Shown: positions 1-6,151 of the stretch, in pieces
How the letters are laid out: every line of letters begins with the position of its first letter
How positions within the stretch are numbered: the stretch's first letter is position 1
Source: Deltaproteobacteria bacterium
GTDB taxonomy: Bacteria > Myxococcota_A > Polyangia > Polyangiales > Houyiibacteriaceae
Direction: 5' to 3'
Assembly: GCA_019309605.1 (NCBI GenBank)
Contig: JAFDFW010000420.1
Location: 1-8,079, forward strand
Length of the DNA: 8,079 bases
Translations under genes and position numbers: made by a program
The notes under the pieces: model-generated
Told to the model about the DNA's origin: nothing
Seen by the model: the letters and a program-made list of their open reading frames with translations, nothing else
Database searches by the model: none

Positions 1-1
1 G

Positions 2-571
2 CTTCACTATCTTCTCGCGACGCCCTTTCGGCATCCGCCGCTGCGCTACGGCTCGCGCTTCGGCACACGTCGCGAGCGGGGGATCTTCTACTGCGCCGAA
101 GGGCAGGCGACGGTCCTCGCTGAGAAGGCGTACTACGTGTTACTGTTTCTCGAAGGCACCGAGGCGGACATCGATCCGTTGACGCGCCCGCTCACGGTCT
201 TTCAGGTTCGCGTTTCGACGAAGAAGGCCGTGGACCTGACCCGCGCGCCGTTCGACGCGCACGTCGAGCGCATTTCGTCACCCAGCAGCTACGGTGACTC
301 GCAGCCCCTCGGCGCCTCGATGCGTGAGGCCGGGGTTGCGGCGTTTCGATTCGTGTCGGCGCGTGATCCGAAGGGCGGTGCAAATCTCGGGCTGTTCGAC
401 CCGGTGTTCAGTACGAAGAAGCCGACCAACGCCGAGCAATGGATCTGCACTGCAACCCGTGCCCGCATCGAGCTCAAGCCCGGTCCGGCGGTGATGCGTT
501 CCCGAACGAGCTTCCTCCGGGAGGCGTTCGAGGTGGACGGCGTGCTCCCGATGCCTGGCGTCGAGGGGTAA
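2..571 (+). CDS. RES-domain protein, 3' part (NAD+ phosphorylase toxin family); 5' end outside window
   Basis: The frame is open from the left edge to TAA at 569-571 and gives 189 residues, so the start lies outside the window. The GTG at 137 is not a credible start because it would delete conserved residues. The sequence reads as a RES domain. Counting from the codon at base 2, there is Arg19 (YGSRFG), Tyr30 (GIFYCAE), Glu41 (LAEKAYY) and Ser119 (FVSARD), followed by GGANLGLFDP. The order and spacing match the Arg-Tyr-Glu-Ser set known for the family. Characterised RES proteins such as MbcT degrade NAD+ by phosphorolysis and are neutralised by a cognate Xre/MbcA-type antitoxin, usually encoded just upstream. 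Here that position is beyond the edge, so whether this is a toxin-antitoxin pair cannot be seen. It ends 19 bp from the convergent next gene. Family assignment is strong; toxin activity is inference. Confidence 0.85.
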   Translation, partial: LHYLLATPFRHPPLRYGSRFGTRRERGIFYCAEGQATVLAEKAYYVLLFLEGTEADIDPLTRPLTVFQVRVSTKKAVDLTRAPFDAHVERISSPSSYGDSQPLGASMREAGVAAFRFVSARDPKGGANLGLFDPVFSTKKPTNAEQWICTATRARIELKPGPAVMRSRTSFLREAFEVDGVLPMPGVEG

Positions 572-590
572 GCGCGCGGGTAGCGTGCGC
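572..590. terminator. Hairpin filling the gap between two convergent genes; possible terminator
   Basis: The entire 19-bp gap between the two convergent stop codons forms one stem-loop. GCGCGCG (572-578) pairs with CGTGCGC (584-590) around a 5-nt loop, with one G:U wobble at 576/586 when read on the plus strand. On the minus strand that pair becomes an A.C mismatch. The U-tract is poor (CTATTTC on the plus side and none on the minus side), so it is at best a weak intrinsic terminator, more likely for the rightward RES gene, or simply an end-stabilising stem. Confidence 0.4.
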
Positions 591-1571
591 CTATTTCAAG
601 CCACTTTCGTGAAGGATCGGGCTCGTGTGGATCGTCGCGCCTACGGAGAGCACCCAGCTGTCGGTCGCGGGGAGGGTGTTCACGCCGCTCGGCGGATTCA
701 CATAAACGAACGGATTCCACCCGAACCGCGCGAACACGTCGATCATCACCATGTTCTTGACGACGTGCGTGTAGCCGCCGCCCACCCCGAGTGGCACGAA
801 GACTTGGTTGCGGGCGACCGGGAACGCGAGGCTCGTGTCGAAGTAGCTGCCGCCGGTGAGGTTGCGCGCGATGTTCTGAAACGAAAAGCCACTGTCGCCG
901 AAGATGAAACCGGCTGGGGTGATGTTGAAGGTGGCCTTGACGGGGACCTCGACGTTGAGGCCGGCACCGTTCGACAAGATCACGAACTCCGTGCCCGTGT
1001 CGACGGTCACAGGGCCCCGCGCTCGAATGCGCACGGGGAGGCCGAAGGTGGCGGAGAGGTTCGTCCAAGATGGCACGAGCAGCACGAAGTCGGCCGCCAT
1101 CTCGACGTAGTCCTTTCGCATGAAGCTGTACCGCACGTAGAGCGGCATGTCGCCGAAGCTTCCTGTCGGCGAAACGACGATCGGGAAGATGCCTTGGGCG
1201 GCGTTGGCTGGGCTCGAGCCGAGACGGTAATTACTGACGCCCAGTTCCAGGTTGTCGAAGATGGAGAACGCTACGCCGAGGTCGATGGAAACCAGGGGCT
1301 TGCCCTCCAGCGCACCTGTGCTTCGGTCGATGATCGCGCGCTTTGTGTCCACGCTGAACGTGCCACGGATCATGAACTTGTTCATCGTCAGCGGGCGCGA
1401 AGCGTAGGCCTTCGGGTAGGTCCATCCGGGCGCCGCAGTCTCCGCGACCGCTTCGCCAACGCTCGTCTCTTCGATGATCGCCTCGCGTTCGACGCCTTTG
1501 TCGTCCGCGTGTGCACTCGTTCCCGCCAACGAGAGGGTAAGGACGGCACCGAGCCATCGGAAGTCCTTCAT
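591..1571 (-). CDS. Secreted outer-membrane-like protein of unknown function
   Basis: ATG at 1571 to TAG at 591-593, 326 residues. I do not recognise a named family. The N-terminus looks like a Sec signal peptide: a short charged start (MKDFR), a hydrophobic core (residues 7-17) and a probable signal peptidase I site after AHA at residue 22. The mature part opens with an acidic stretch. It then alternates short amphipathic beta-type segments with Gly/Asn/Ser turns, for example VSIDLGVAFSIFDNLELGVS, MPLYVRYSFMRKDYVEMAADF and the later FVPLGVGGGYTHVV and IDVFARFGWNPFVYV. That pattern suits an outer-membrane beta-barrel, although the very C-terminus (ESGLK) lacks the usual terminal aromatic residue. 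No strong Shine-Dalgarno precedes the ATG. The gene is divergent from the flavoenzyme gene, with 192 bp between the starts, and convergent with the RES gene. Coding status is strong; the barrel assignment is inference. Confidence 0.85.
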   Translation of the reverse strand: MKDFRWLGAVLTLSLAGTSAHADDKGVEREAIIEETSVGEAVAETAAPGWTYPKAYASRPLTMNKFMIRGTFSVDTKRAIIDRSTGALEGKPLVSIDLGVAFSIFDNLELGVSNYRLGSSPANAAQGIFPIVVSPTGSFGDMPLYVRYSFMRKDYVEMAADFVLLVPSWTNLSATFGLPVRIRARGPVTVDTGTEFVILSNGAGLNVEVPVKATFNITPAGFIFGDSGFSFQNIARNLTGGSYFDTSLAFPVARNQVFVPLGVGGGYTHVVKNMVMIDVFARFGWNPFVYVNPPSGVNTLPATDSWVLSVGATIHTSPILHESGLK

Positions 1572-1590
1572 ACGAGGAGCAAGTTAGCAC

Positions 1591-1660
1591 CGTTGACCCG
1601 ATCGCGTGACGATCCACTGTGAAAACGCAACACGCGCGGCCCGCCGATTTTCGTTGACCC
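1591..1660. repeat. 9-bp direct repeat CGTTGACCC in the divergent intergenic region
   Basis: CGTTGACCC occurs at 1591-1599 and again at 1652-1660, both between the divergent starts at 1571 and 1764. The second copy contains the candidate -35 box TTGACC (1654-1659) of the rightward gene. The first copy has no good -10 partner. It could be a duplicated regulator half-site or chance. Confidence 0.3.
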
Positions 1661-1681
1661 CGGGGTGCGTTTAAGCAGAAT
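1654..1681 (+). promoter_or_regulatory. Candidate sigma-70-type promoter of the nitronate monooxygenase-family gene
   Basis: TTGACC (1654-1659) matches 5 of 6 positions of the -35 consensus. CAGAAT (1676-1681) matches 4 of 6 positions of the -10 consensus. The spacer is 16 bp. The -10 box overlaps the left arm of the inverted repeat at 1678-1697, which is the usual geometry for repression by blocking polymerase. Transcription would begin around 1688, leaving a leader of roughly 75 nt. Predicted by eye only. Confidence 0.45.
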
Positions 1682-1697
1682 AGAACACGTTCTATTC
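1678..1697. promoter_or_regulatory. Perfect 9-2-9 inverted repeat; candidate TetR-family (KstR-like) operator
   Basis: GAATAGAAC (1678-1686) and GTTCTATTC (1689-1697) are exact reverse complements around a 2-bp centre, AC. The 14-bp core TAGAACACGTTCTA (1681-1694) fits TnnAACnnGTTnnA, the consensus I recall for KstR, the TetR-family repressor of cholesterol catabolism in mycobacteria. The arms are AT-rich in a GC-rich region, and the site overlaps the proposed -10 box of the flavoenzyme gene. Many TetR regulators bind sites of this size and symmetry, so the regulator class is likely but its identity is not shown. No regulator gene lies in the window. Confidence 0.75.
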
Positions 1698-1717
1698 CTC
1701 CTTCTAAGCTCTCGTCT

Positions 1718-1734
1718 AAGGGGATTTCCCCCTT
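1718..1734 (+). promoter_or_regulatory. Small stem-loop in the leader of the flavoenzyme gene
   Basis: AAGGGG (1718-1723) pairs with CCCCTT (1729-1734) around the loop ATTTC. It lies about 30 nt before the ATG at 1764 and downstream of the proposed transcription start. It is too short, and has too weak a following U-run, to call an attenuator. It may affect mRNA stability or translation. Confidence 0.35.
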
Positions 1735-1763
1735 TGCCCAGAGCTAATTTTGCGGGTGTTTGC

Positions 1764-2897
1764 ATGAAGACAGAGATTTGCGAGCGGTTGGGCATCGAGT
1801 TTCCCATTTTTGCGTTTAGCCATTGTCGCGACGTCGTGGCTGCGGTGAGCCGGGCCGGTGGGCTCGGTGTGTTGGGTGCGCTGGCGTTCGGTCCGGAGCA
1901 GCTCGAGCTCGAGCTGAAGTGGATCGACGAGCACATCGACGGCAAGCCGTATGGAGTCGACACCGTTATCCCGGCCAAATACATCGGCAAGGATGAAGGC
2001 GACATGACTAAGGAGCAGCTCGAGCAGATGATCACGCCTGCGCACCGCAAGTGGGTCAACGACCTGCTCGAGCGTCATGGCGTGCCGCAGCTGCCCGACG
2101 ACGTCGAAACGATGGAGGGGTTGCTCGGTTGGTCGGCCTCCGGCGGTCGCGCGCACTTCGAGGTGGCGATGAATCACCCGATCGCGCTCATCGCGAATGC
2201 TCTCGGGCCACCCCCCGAGGACATCATCAGCAAGGCACACGACAAGGGCGTGATGGTTGCGGCGCTTTGCGGCACCGTGCCACACGCGATCAAGCAGAAG
2301 GCCGCCGGCGTCGATATCGTCATCGCGTCCGGTCACGAGGCGGGTGGTCACACCGGCGAGATCGGTTCGATGGTTCTCTTGCCGCAGGTCGTCGATGCTG
2401 TGGCGCCGACCCCAGTGCTTAGCGCCGGCGGGATCGGCTCGGGGCGCCAGATGGCCGCCGCGATGACCATGGGCGCCTCAGGCGTTTGGGCCGGTTCGAT
2501 TTGGCTTACCACAGAGGAGTCCGATTCGATTCCGGCACTCGTCGATAAGCTTCTCGTGGCGGATTCAGCCCAAACGGTCCGCTCGCGCTGCGTCAGCGGA
2601 AAGCCCGCCCGTCTGCTCAAGACAGCGTACACCCGTGCATGGGAGGAGGACCCCGAGTGTCCGGGCTACCTGCCGATGCCGCTTCAACTCATGGCGACCG
2701 CCGAGGCCACGCAGCGCATCGGGCGCTTCGCGCAGACCGGGGCGGAAGGCTCGGATGCACTGCTCGGTACACCGGTCGGTCAGGTCGTCGGTCAGATGAA
2801 CACGCGCAAGCCTGCTCGTCAGGTCGTCGAGGAGATGGTCAGCGAATACATCGATGCGGTCGAGCGGGTCTCGGGCCTGCTCGCCGACTCGGACTAA
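1764..2897 (+). CDS. Nitronate monooxygenase / 2-nitropropane dioxygenase-family flavoenzyme
   Basis: ATG at 1764 to TAA at 2895-2897, 377 residues. An in-frame GTG at 1665 is rejected: it would put the operator and leader inside the gene, while MKTEICERLGIEFPI is the typical family N-terminus. The leader has no strong Shine-Dalgarno. The fold is the FMN-binding TIM barrel of this family. Visible motifs are FSHCRDVVAAVSRAGGLGVLG (19-38, shown in part), ASGHEAGGHTG (188-198, with the His196 region expected near the flavin) and the phosphate-binding region SAGGIGSGRQ through GVWAGSIWLTTEES (220-253). The C-terminus adds a segment (VRSRCVSGKPARLL, about 272-285) seen in the longer, actinobacterial-type members. 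Family members oxidise nitronates, but relatives in mycobacteria act on CoA-linked steroid intermediates (IpdC). The KstR-like operator favours a catabolic role over nitronate detoxification. It converges with the TPR gene, 10 bp beyond its stop. Family assignment is firm; substrate is unknown. Confidence 0.9.
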   Translation: MKTEICERLGIEFPIFAFSHCRDVVAAVSRAGGLGVLGALAFGPEQLELELKWIDEHIDGKPYGVDTVIPAKYIGKDEGDMTKEQLEQMITPAHRKWVNDLLERHGVPQLPDDVETMEGLLGWSASGGRAHFEVAMNHPIALIANALGPPPEDIISKAHDKGVMVAALCGTVPHAIKQKAAGVDIVIASGHEAGGHTGEIGSMVLLPQVVDAVAPTPVLSAGGIGSGRQMAAAMTMGASGVWAGSIWLTTEESDSIPALVDKLLVADSAQTVRSRCVSGKPARLLKTAYTRAWEEDPECPGYLPMPLQLMATAEATQRIGRFAQTGAEGSDALLGTPVGQVVGQMNTRKPARQVVEEMVSEYIDAVERVSGLLADSD

Positions 2898-2907
2898 CGC
2901 GCGGCGG

Positions 2908-3360
2908 TCACTTGCACTGGCGGTTCACGTCGCGGACGCGGCTCGCGAGCTTGCCGGTGCGGTTCGCCTTCAGGTAGCGCGCCGCCATCTCGCAGCCCTC
3001 CTCGGTTGGACCGAGCAGGGTGGCGAGGCGGCCGGCTGCGATCGGCATCGGAACCGGCGCGTTTGCGGCCTTCCGCAACGGCTCCTCCGGTGAGCGCTCG
3101 CGATCTTCTTCGATGTCAGCCTGCAGGAGGTGCACGTCAGCGTCGTCCGGCATGAGCCCCAACGCTTGGTCGCCGTAGCGCACAGCCAAGCCTCGTTTTT
3201 CATCCGCGAGCGCCAGCCGCGCCTTGACCACCAGCTCCCACACCTGAACGTGCGGCCCGGCTTTCAGAGGATTGCCTTCCGCGTCCGCCGCTTCGGCAGC
3301 GCGCTCGAGCGACTTTTCGGCGCCAAGCTTTCTGCGGCCGTAGATCTGCGTCAGCGCGAG
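2908..3360 (-). pseudogene. Displaced 3' end of the TPR gene (out of frame after a frameshift)
   Basis: Reading leftward, the TPR gene stops at 3351-3353, but coding character continues without a break in another frame to TGA at 2908-2910. That stretch encodes about 150 residues. It starts LTQIYGRRKLGAEKSLERAA, a TPR-like helix pair, then has VWELVVKARLALADEKRG and YGDQALGLMPDDADVHLLQAD (in parts), and ends VRDVNRQCK. These are again repeat-type amphipathic helices with Ala/Leu/Asp composition matching the upstream part. A GTG at 3243 could be called as the start of a separate 111-residue protein, but it has no visible ribosome binding site and would cut a helix. Best read as the C-terminal end of the neighbouring TPR protein, separated by a frameshift or a sequence error at 3356-3365. 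Confidence 0.8.
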
Positions 3361-5333
3361 GCGAGTCGCACGTCTGCTCCATTGCGTCTTGCCTGCTGAA
3401 AGTAGCTGCCCGCGCGCGTGTAGTCCTCGGCCTGCAGGTACACCCGTGCGCCCGCGAGCCGGAGCGCGACGTTGTTCCTGTGCCGACCGACCGCGTTTCG
3501 CATCGTGGTGACCCCGGTTTGCCCCGCGCCCGTACGTATCAGGAACCGCACACGCTGTTCGTCCGCTCGCAGGTCTCGCACCTTGGCCTTGTCCATTTGG
3601 TCGACGATCGCGGCAGCACGGGTGAAGTCGCGCATATCGATCAGTAAGGCGACGAACCCGGAGAGGGCGCGCGGCTGATCAGGATCGATTTGCAGCGCCT
3701 TCTCGTAGCTGGCTTTCGCGTCCGCGGTCGACCCGACCTCGCGGGCCGCATCCCCTCGGAGGGCGTACAGGCTGGCGTCGCCGGGGCTCAGTTCGACCGC
3801 GCGGTCGAGCTCGCCTACGGCCTTCGCCGGCTCGCCCTTTGCCAACAGCACTCGCGCGTGACTTCCGTGCGCCCAGCCCTCGTTCCCGAACTCGGCAAGC
3901 GCCGCGGACGTCACCTTCTCCCCGTCTGATAGGCGACCTGCTTCGATGTATGACCGCGCCACGGCATCGACGAGCGTGAGATGGTTTGGTGCCGCGCCGA
4001 GCCCCGCCTGAAGAACGGCGATGGCTTCTTCCGTGCTGCCGCCTTCGAGCAGCGCACTAGCGAGGGCCTCCGAAGCCGCGACGCCCCAGCGCGCGTCGCT
4101 CGCCGCGTCTTTGTAGAGCGACATCGCCCGGTCGCGCTCCGCTGCCCGCGCGGAGCCTCTCAACAATTCCGCGATCACCAGGGCGCGAAACGCAGGCTCC
4201 GCTGCTTTTTCCGGGCCAAAACCTGCTCCGCTCAAGGTGGCGAGGCCCGCTCGCATGTCGCCCGTCTGCGCGTACCACCACGCGATCACATGTGCGCGGG
4301 TAGACAAATCAGCCGACGGTCCGCCCGACAATCGCTTGAGCAGTCGCCTCGCTTCACTCGCTCGTCCAAGGGCGAGAAAGAGCTGTGCCGTCCCGATGAG
4401 CAATGGCTCGTCGACACGAAGCTCGGGCTTGGCCGCAGCGCGGGCGTGTTCGAACGCTGCGCCGACGGCGCCGCGTCGGTACGCGAGCACGCCGGCGATA
4501 AGATCAGCCCACGCTTTGTCCACGACCGATGCGTCGTCGTCGTCGCGTACCTCGTCGGCGAGCGCGAGTGCCGCGTCCGCATCGCCTTGCTGAAGGCCGA
4601 GGATGCGCGCACGCGCGATCTTCGTCGCGGCAGTTCGACCGCTGACCAGGTCGAGTACGGCGAGCGCGGCTTCGGGACTTTCGGTCTTGGCCGTGATGCG
4701 GGCGAGTAAGGCTGCTGGCTCCGGCGCGCCGGGCCTCGCCTCGACGGCTTTCTGCGCGTCGGGGAGGGCCTGGACCCATTGGCCGCGCGCCATGGCGATG
4801 AGAGCACGGCCATGCAAGAACGCATCGGATTGTTCGGAGTACTTGGCGGGCCTTTCGGCCTCGGCATGCGCCGCGCGCGCATCTCCTTCGGCGAGGAAGG
4901 CGTAGATCCTGGCGATCCGTTGATCGGGGTCGTTCTGCTCCGCTGATTTCGAAAGAAGGGCTTCGGTCTCGAGCAGCTTCTCGTGATCTCCCCCGAGCGC
5001 CGCCGTTGCCAAGAGGCGCATCCGAACCGAGTCGTTCGGATCATCCCGAAGAAGGTTCAGCGCAGTGTCGATGGTGTCTGGGCTGCCGTCGTTGATGACC
5101 TCGTCGAGCGCCGACGCCAAACGCGCCGCATGAATCCACCCAAGGACCAGATGCACGATGAAGAAGAAGATCAGCGCCGCGATGCCCGCTGCGATGAAGC
5201 GCCGGATGCGCCGCTTGAGGGCTTCTTCGGGTGGCAGCACGATCCGGTCGACCGGTGCGATCGACGGTGTGGCGTCTTCGACCTGAAACAGGTCGGACGG
5301 TTCTTTACGCGAGCTAGAGTCTTTGTCGGCCAC
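3351..5333 (-). CDS. Membrane-anchored TPR-repeat protein, truncated by frameshift near its C-terminus
   Basis: The preferred start is GTG at 5333, behind a strong Shine-Dalgarno (GGGGAGGG, 8 nt before the start). An upstream in-frame GTG at 5372 would add 13 residues but lacks one. From 5333 the reading frame gives 660 residues to TGA at 3351-3353. Residues 1-45 are polar and acidic, followed by RRIRR. One membrane helix lies at about 46-68 (FIAAGIAALIFFFIVHLVLG), so the rest is probably outside the cytoplasm. The remainder is a long run of degenerate TPR helix pairs. The clearest are KAVGELDRAVELSPGDASLY and ADAKASYEKALQIDPDQPRA, plus EEAIAVLQAGLGAAPNHLTL. TPR arrays act as protein-binding scaffolds; no enzyme domain is visible and the partner is unknown. 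The frame breaks at a duplicated 5-bp unit (3356-3365). Restored, the protein would be about 806 residues, ending at 2908. It lies downstream of the 5-alpha-reductase on the same strand (78-bp gap), so the two may be co-transcribed. Confidence 0.88.
   Translation of the reverse strand: MADKDSSSRKEPSDLFQVEDATPSIAPVDRIVLPPEEALKRRIRRFIAAGIAALIFFFIVHLVLGWIHAARLASALDEVINDGSPDTIDTALNLLRDDPNDSVRMRLLATAALGGDHEKLLETEALLSKSAEQNDPDQRIARIYAFLAEGDARAAHAEAERPAKYSEQSDAFLHGRALIAMARGQWVQALPDAQKAVEARPGAPEPAALLARITAKTESPEAALAVLDLVSGRTAATKIARARILGLQQGDADAALALADEVRDDDDASVVDKAWADLIAGVLAYRRGAVGAAFEHARAAAKPELRVDEPLLIGTAQLFLALGRASEARRLLKRLSGGPSADLSTRAHVIAWWYAQTGDMRAGLATLSGAGFGPEKAAEPAFRALVIAELLRGSARAAERDRAMSLYKDAASDARWGVAASEALASALLEGGSTEEAIAVLQAGLGAAPNHLTLVDAVARSYIEAGRLSDGEKVTSAALAEFGNEGWAHGSHARVLLAKGEPAKAVGELDRAVELSPGDASLYALRGDAAREVGSTADAKASYEKALQIDPDQPRALSGFVALLIDMRDFTRAAAIVDQMDKAKVRDLRADEQRVRFLIRTGAGQTGVTTMRNAVGRHRNNVALRLAGARVYLQAEDYTRAGSYFQQARRNGADVRLASR
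3356..3365. repeat. Tandem 5-bp duplication (GCGAG x2) at the frameshift point
   Basis: On the plus strand GCGAG occurs at 3356-3360 and immediately again at 3361-3365 (CTCGC CTCGC in the direction of the TPR gene). Removing one copy makes the TPR gene read on in frame (...GADVRLALTQIYGRRKL...) and eliminates the stop at 3351-3353. The 5-bp unit is not a multiple of three, so duplicating it is enough to cause the observed frame change. Confidence 0.75.
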
Positions 5334-5372
5334 CGTGCATCCCTCCCCGACGACGTGCGCCCCTGGCCGCAC

Positions 5373-5402
5373 ATTGTCGCGTCAATCGGGCCCGGGACGC
5401 AA
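5373..5402 (-). promoter_or_regulatory. Weak candidate promoter for the TPR gene
   Basis: On the minus strand, TTGCGT (5402-5397) and GACAAT (5378-5373) are separated by 18 bp. They match the -35 and -10 consensus at 3 and 4 of 6 positions. If used, transcription would begin near 5366, which supports the GTG start at 5333 over the one at 5372. The stretch also holds the palindrome CCCGGGCCCG. Transcription from the upstream 5-alpha-reductase gene is an equally possible source. Confidence 0.25.
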
Positions 5403-5411
5403 GTCTACGGA

Positions 5412-6110
5412 CTAGAGCAGAAACGGGAGGATGGCGCGGCGCTTTTTCGGGTACTCGCTGAAGTGGTCCCGGTACCAGCGGTGGTTGGAAAACGAGCGCG
5501 GAATGAGGTTTGTGCCGGTGAACCAGGCAAACACCCAGGCGGGCACCGTCCATGCGGCGAGGGCGAATCCGACCCATTCGATGATTTCGCCGAAGTAGTT
5601 GGGGCTCGAGAGCCACCGGTAGAATCCGCCCTCGGGGATCTTGTAGCCGCCTTCACCGGGTTTTCGGAGCTTGAGAAGGATTGCATCCGACTGCTGGTTG
5701 ATGATCCACCCGGCCGCGAAGACGATGACTCCGATGATGAATCGCGGGTCGGTGAGCCAGTCGGTACTCAGCAGGTGCGGTGCGAGCACCGTGATAGCGA
5801 ACGCGTTGGTCCAGCCATTGGCGGTGTTGAAGGCGAAGGCCACCAGGCCCGTGACGATCGGCTTCCGCTTGTGTCCGCCGCGCATGCGGAAGGGGTAGAT
5901 GAACGACCGGTACACGTAGTGAAACAGGTACATGCCGCAAAGGATCAACGGGACCGGCTTGAACGCGTTGTCCGACCTGAAGTAGACGATTGCGAACGCA
6001 ATCGGAGATGGTGCTTCCATGAGCACCCACGACGTAGTCGCGCCGAGCACGGTCCACGTGTACATCGGGTAGGTTGTGAGGGATTCGCTGAACGCTCGGG
6101 TAATCTGCAT
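5412..6110 (-). CDS. Steroid 5-alpha-reductase family protein (3-oxo-5-alpha-steroid 4-dehydrogenase-like)
   Basis: ATG at 6110 to TAG at 5412-5414, 232 residues, strongly hydrophobic with about six membrane helices. The family is unmistakable from KLRKPGEGGYKIPEGGFY (147-164), SSPNYFGEIIEWVGFALA (168-185) and the ending NHRWYRDHFSEYPKKRRAIL. By my alignment from memory to human SRD5A2, the functional residues are kept. They are Glu32 (E57) and Tyr65 (Y91) at the steroid 3-keto group, and Arg68, Asn138, Arg149, Asn171, Arg205, Tyr213 and Arg224 of the NADPH site. SRD5A2 His231 appears as Asn209. The reaction is NADPH-dependent reduction of the delta-4 double bond of 3-oxo-delta-4 steroids; a bacterial homologue, PbSRD5A, is structurally known. 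The protein is about 25 residues shorter at the N-terminus than SRD5A2, so helix 1 is reduced. An in-frame TAG at 6159-6161, with no other start codon in between, rules out a longer form. The gene is divergent from the ThpR-type gene, 41 bp away. Actual substrate is unproven. Confidence 0.93.
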   Translation of the reverse strand: MQITRAFSESLTTYPMYTWTVLGATTSWVLMEAPSPIAFAIVYFRSDNAFKPVPLILCGMYLFHYVYRSFIYPFRMRGGHKRKPIVTGLVAFAFNTANGWTNAFAITVLAPHLLSTDWLTDPRFIIGVIVFAAGWIINQQSDAILLKLRKPGEGGYKIPEGGFYRWLSSPNYFGEIIEWVGFALAAWTVPAWVFAWFTGTNLIPRSFSNHRWYRDHFSEYPKKRRAILPFLL

Positions 6111-6151
6111 AGGCTCTCGCGGTCGGTCTGGGTTCGTCCTAGACTCGCCGG

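Noticed and set aside
585..1622. Long plus-strand open frame (345 codons) opposite the secreted protein gene
   Set aside because: It is antisense to a gene with a signal peptide and sensible composition. Its own product is Arg/Glu/His/Val-rich low-quality sequence, typical of the opposite strand in GC-rich DNA.
1678..1697. LexA/SOS box interpretation of the inverted repeat
   Set aside because: The half-sites GAATAGAAC/GTTCTATTC with 2-bp spacing do not have the spacing of the CTG-N10-CAG or GTTC-N7-GTTC boxes. The TetR/KstR form fits exactly.
1665..1763. N-terminal extension of the flavoenzyme from GTG at 1665
   Set aside because: It would translate the operator and leader hairpin, and adds residues with no resemblance to the family. 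The family N-terminus matches from 1764.
3351..3370. Programmed ribosomal frameshifting in the TPR gene
   Set aside because: There is no slippery heptamer or downstream structure typical of programmed shifts, and a plain 5-bp duplication explains the frame change.
3200..3382. Small minus-strand open frame in the third frame across the frameshift region
   Set aside because: Its product is Arg/Gly-rich without repeat character. The adjacent frame carries the clear TPR-like continuation.
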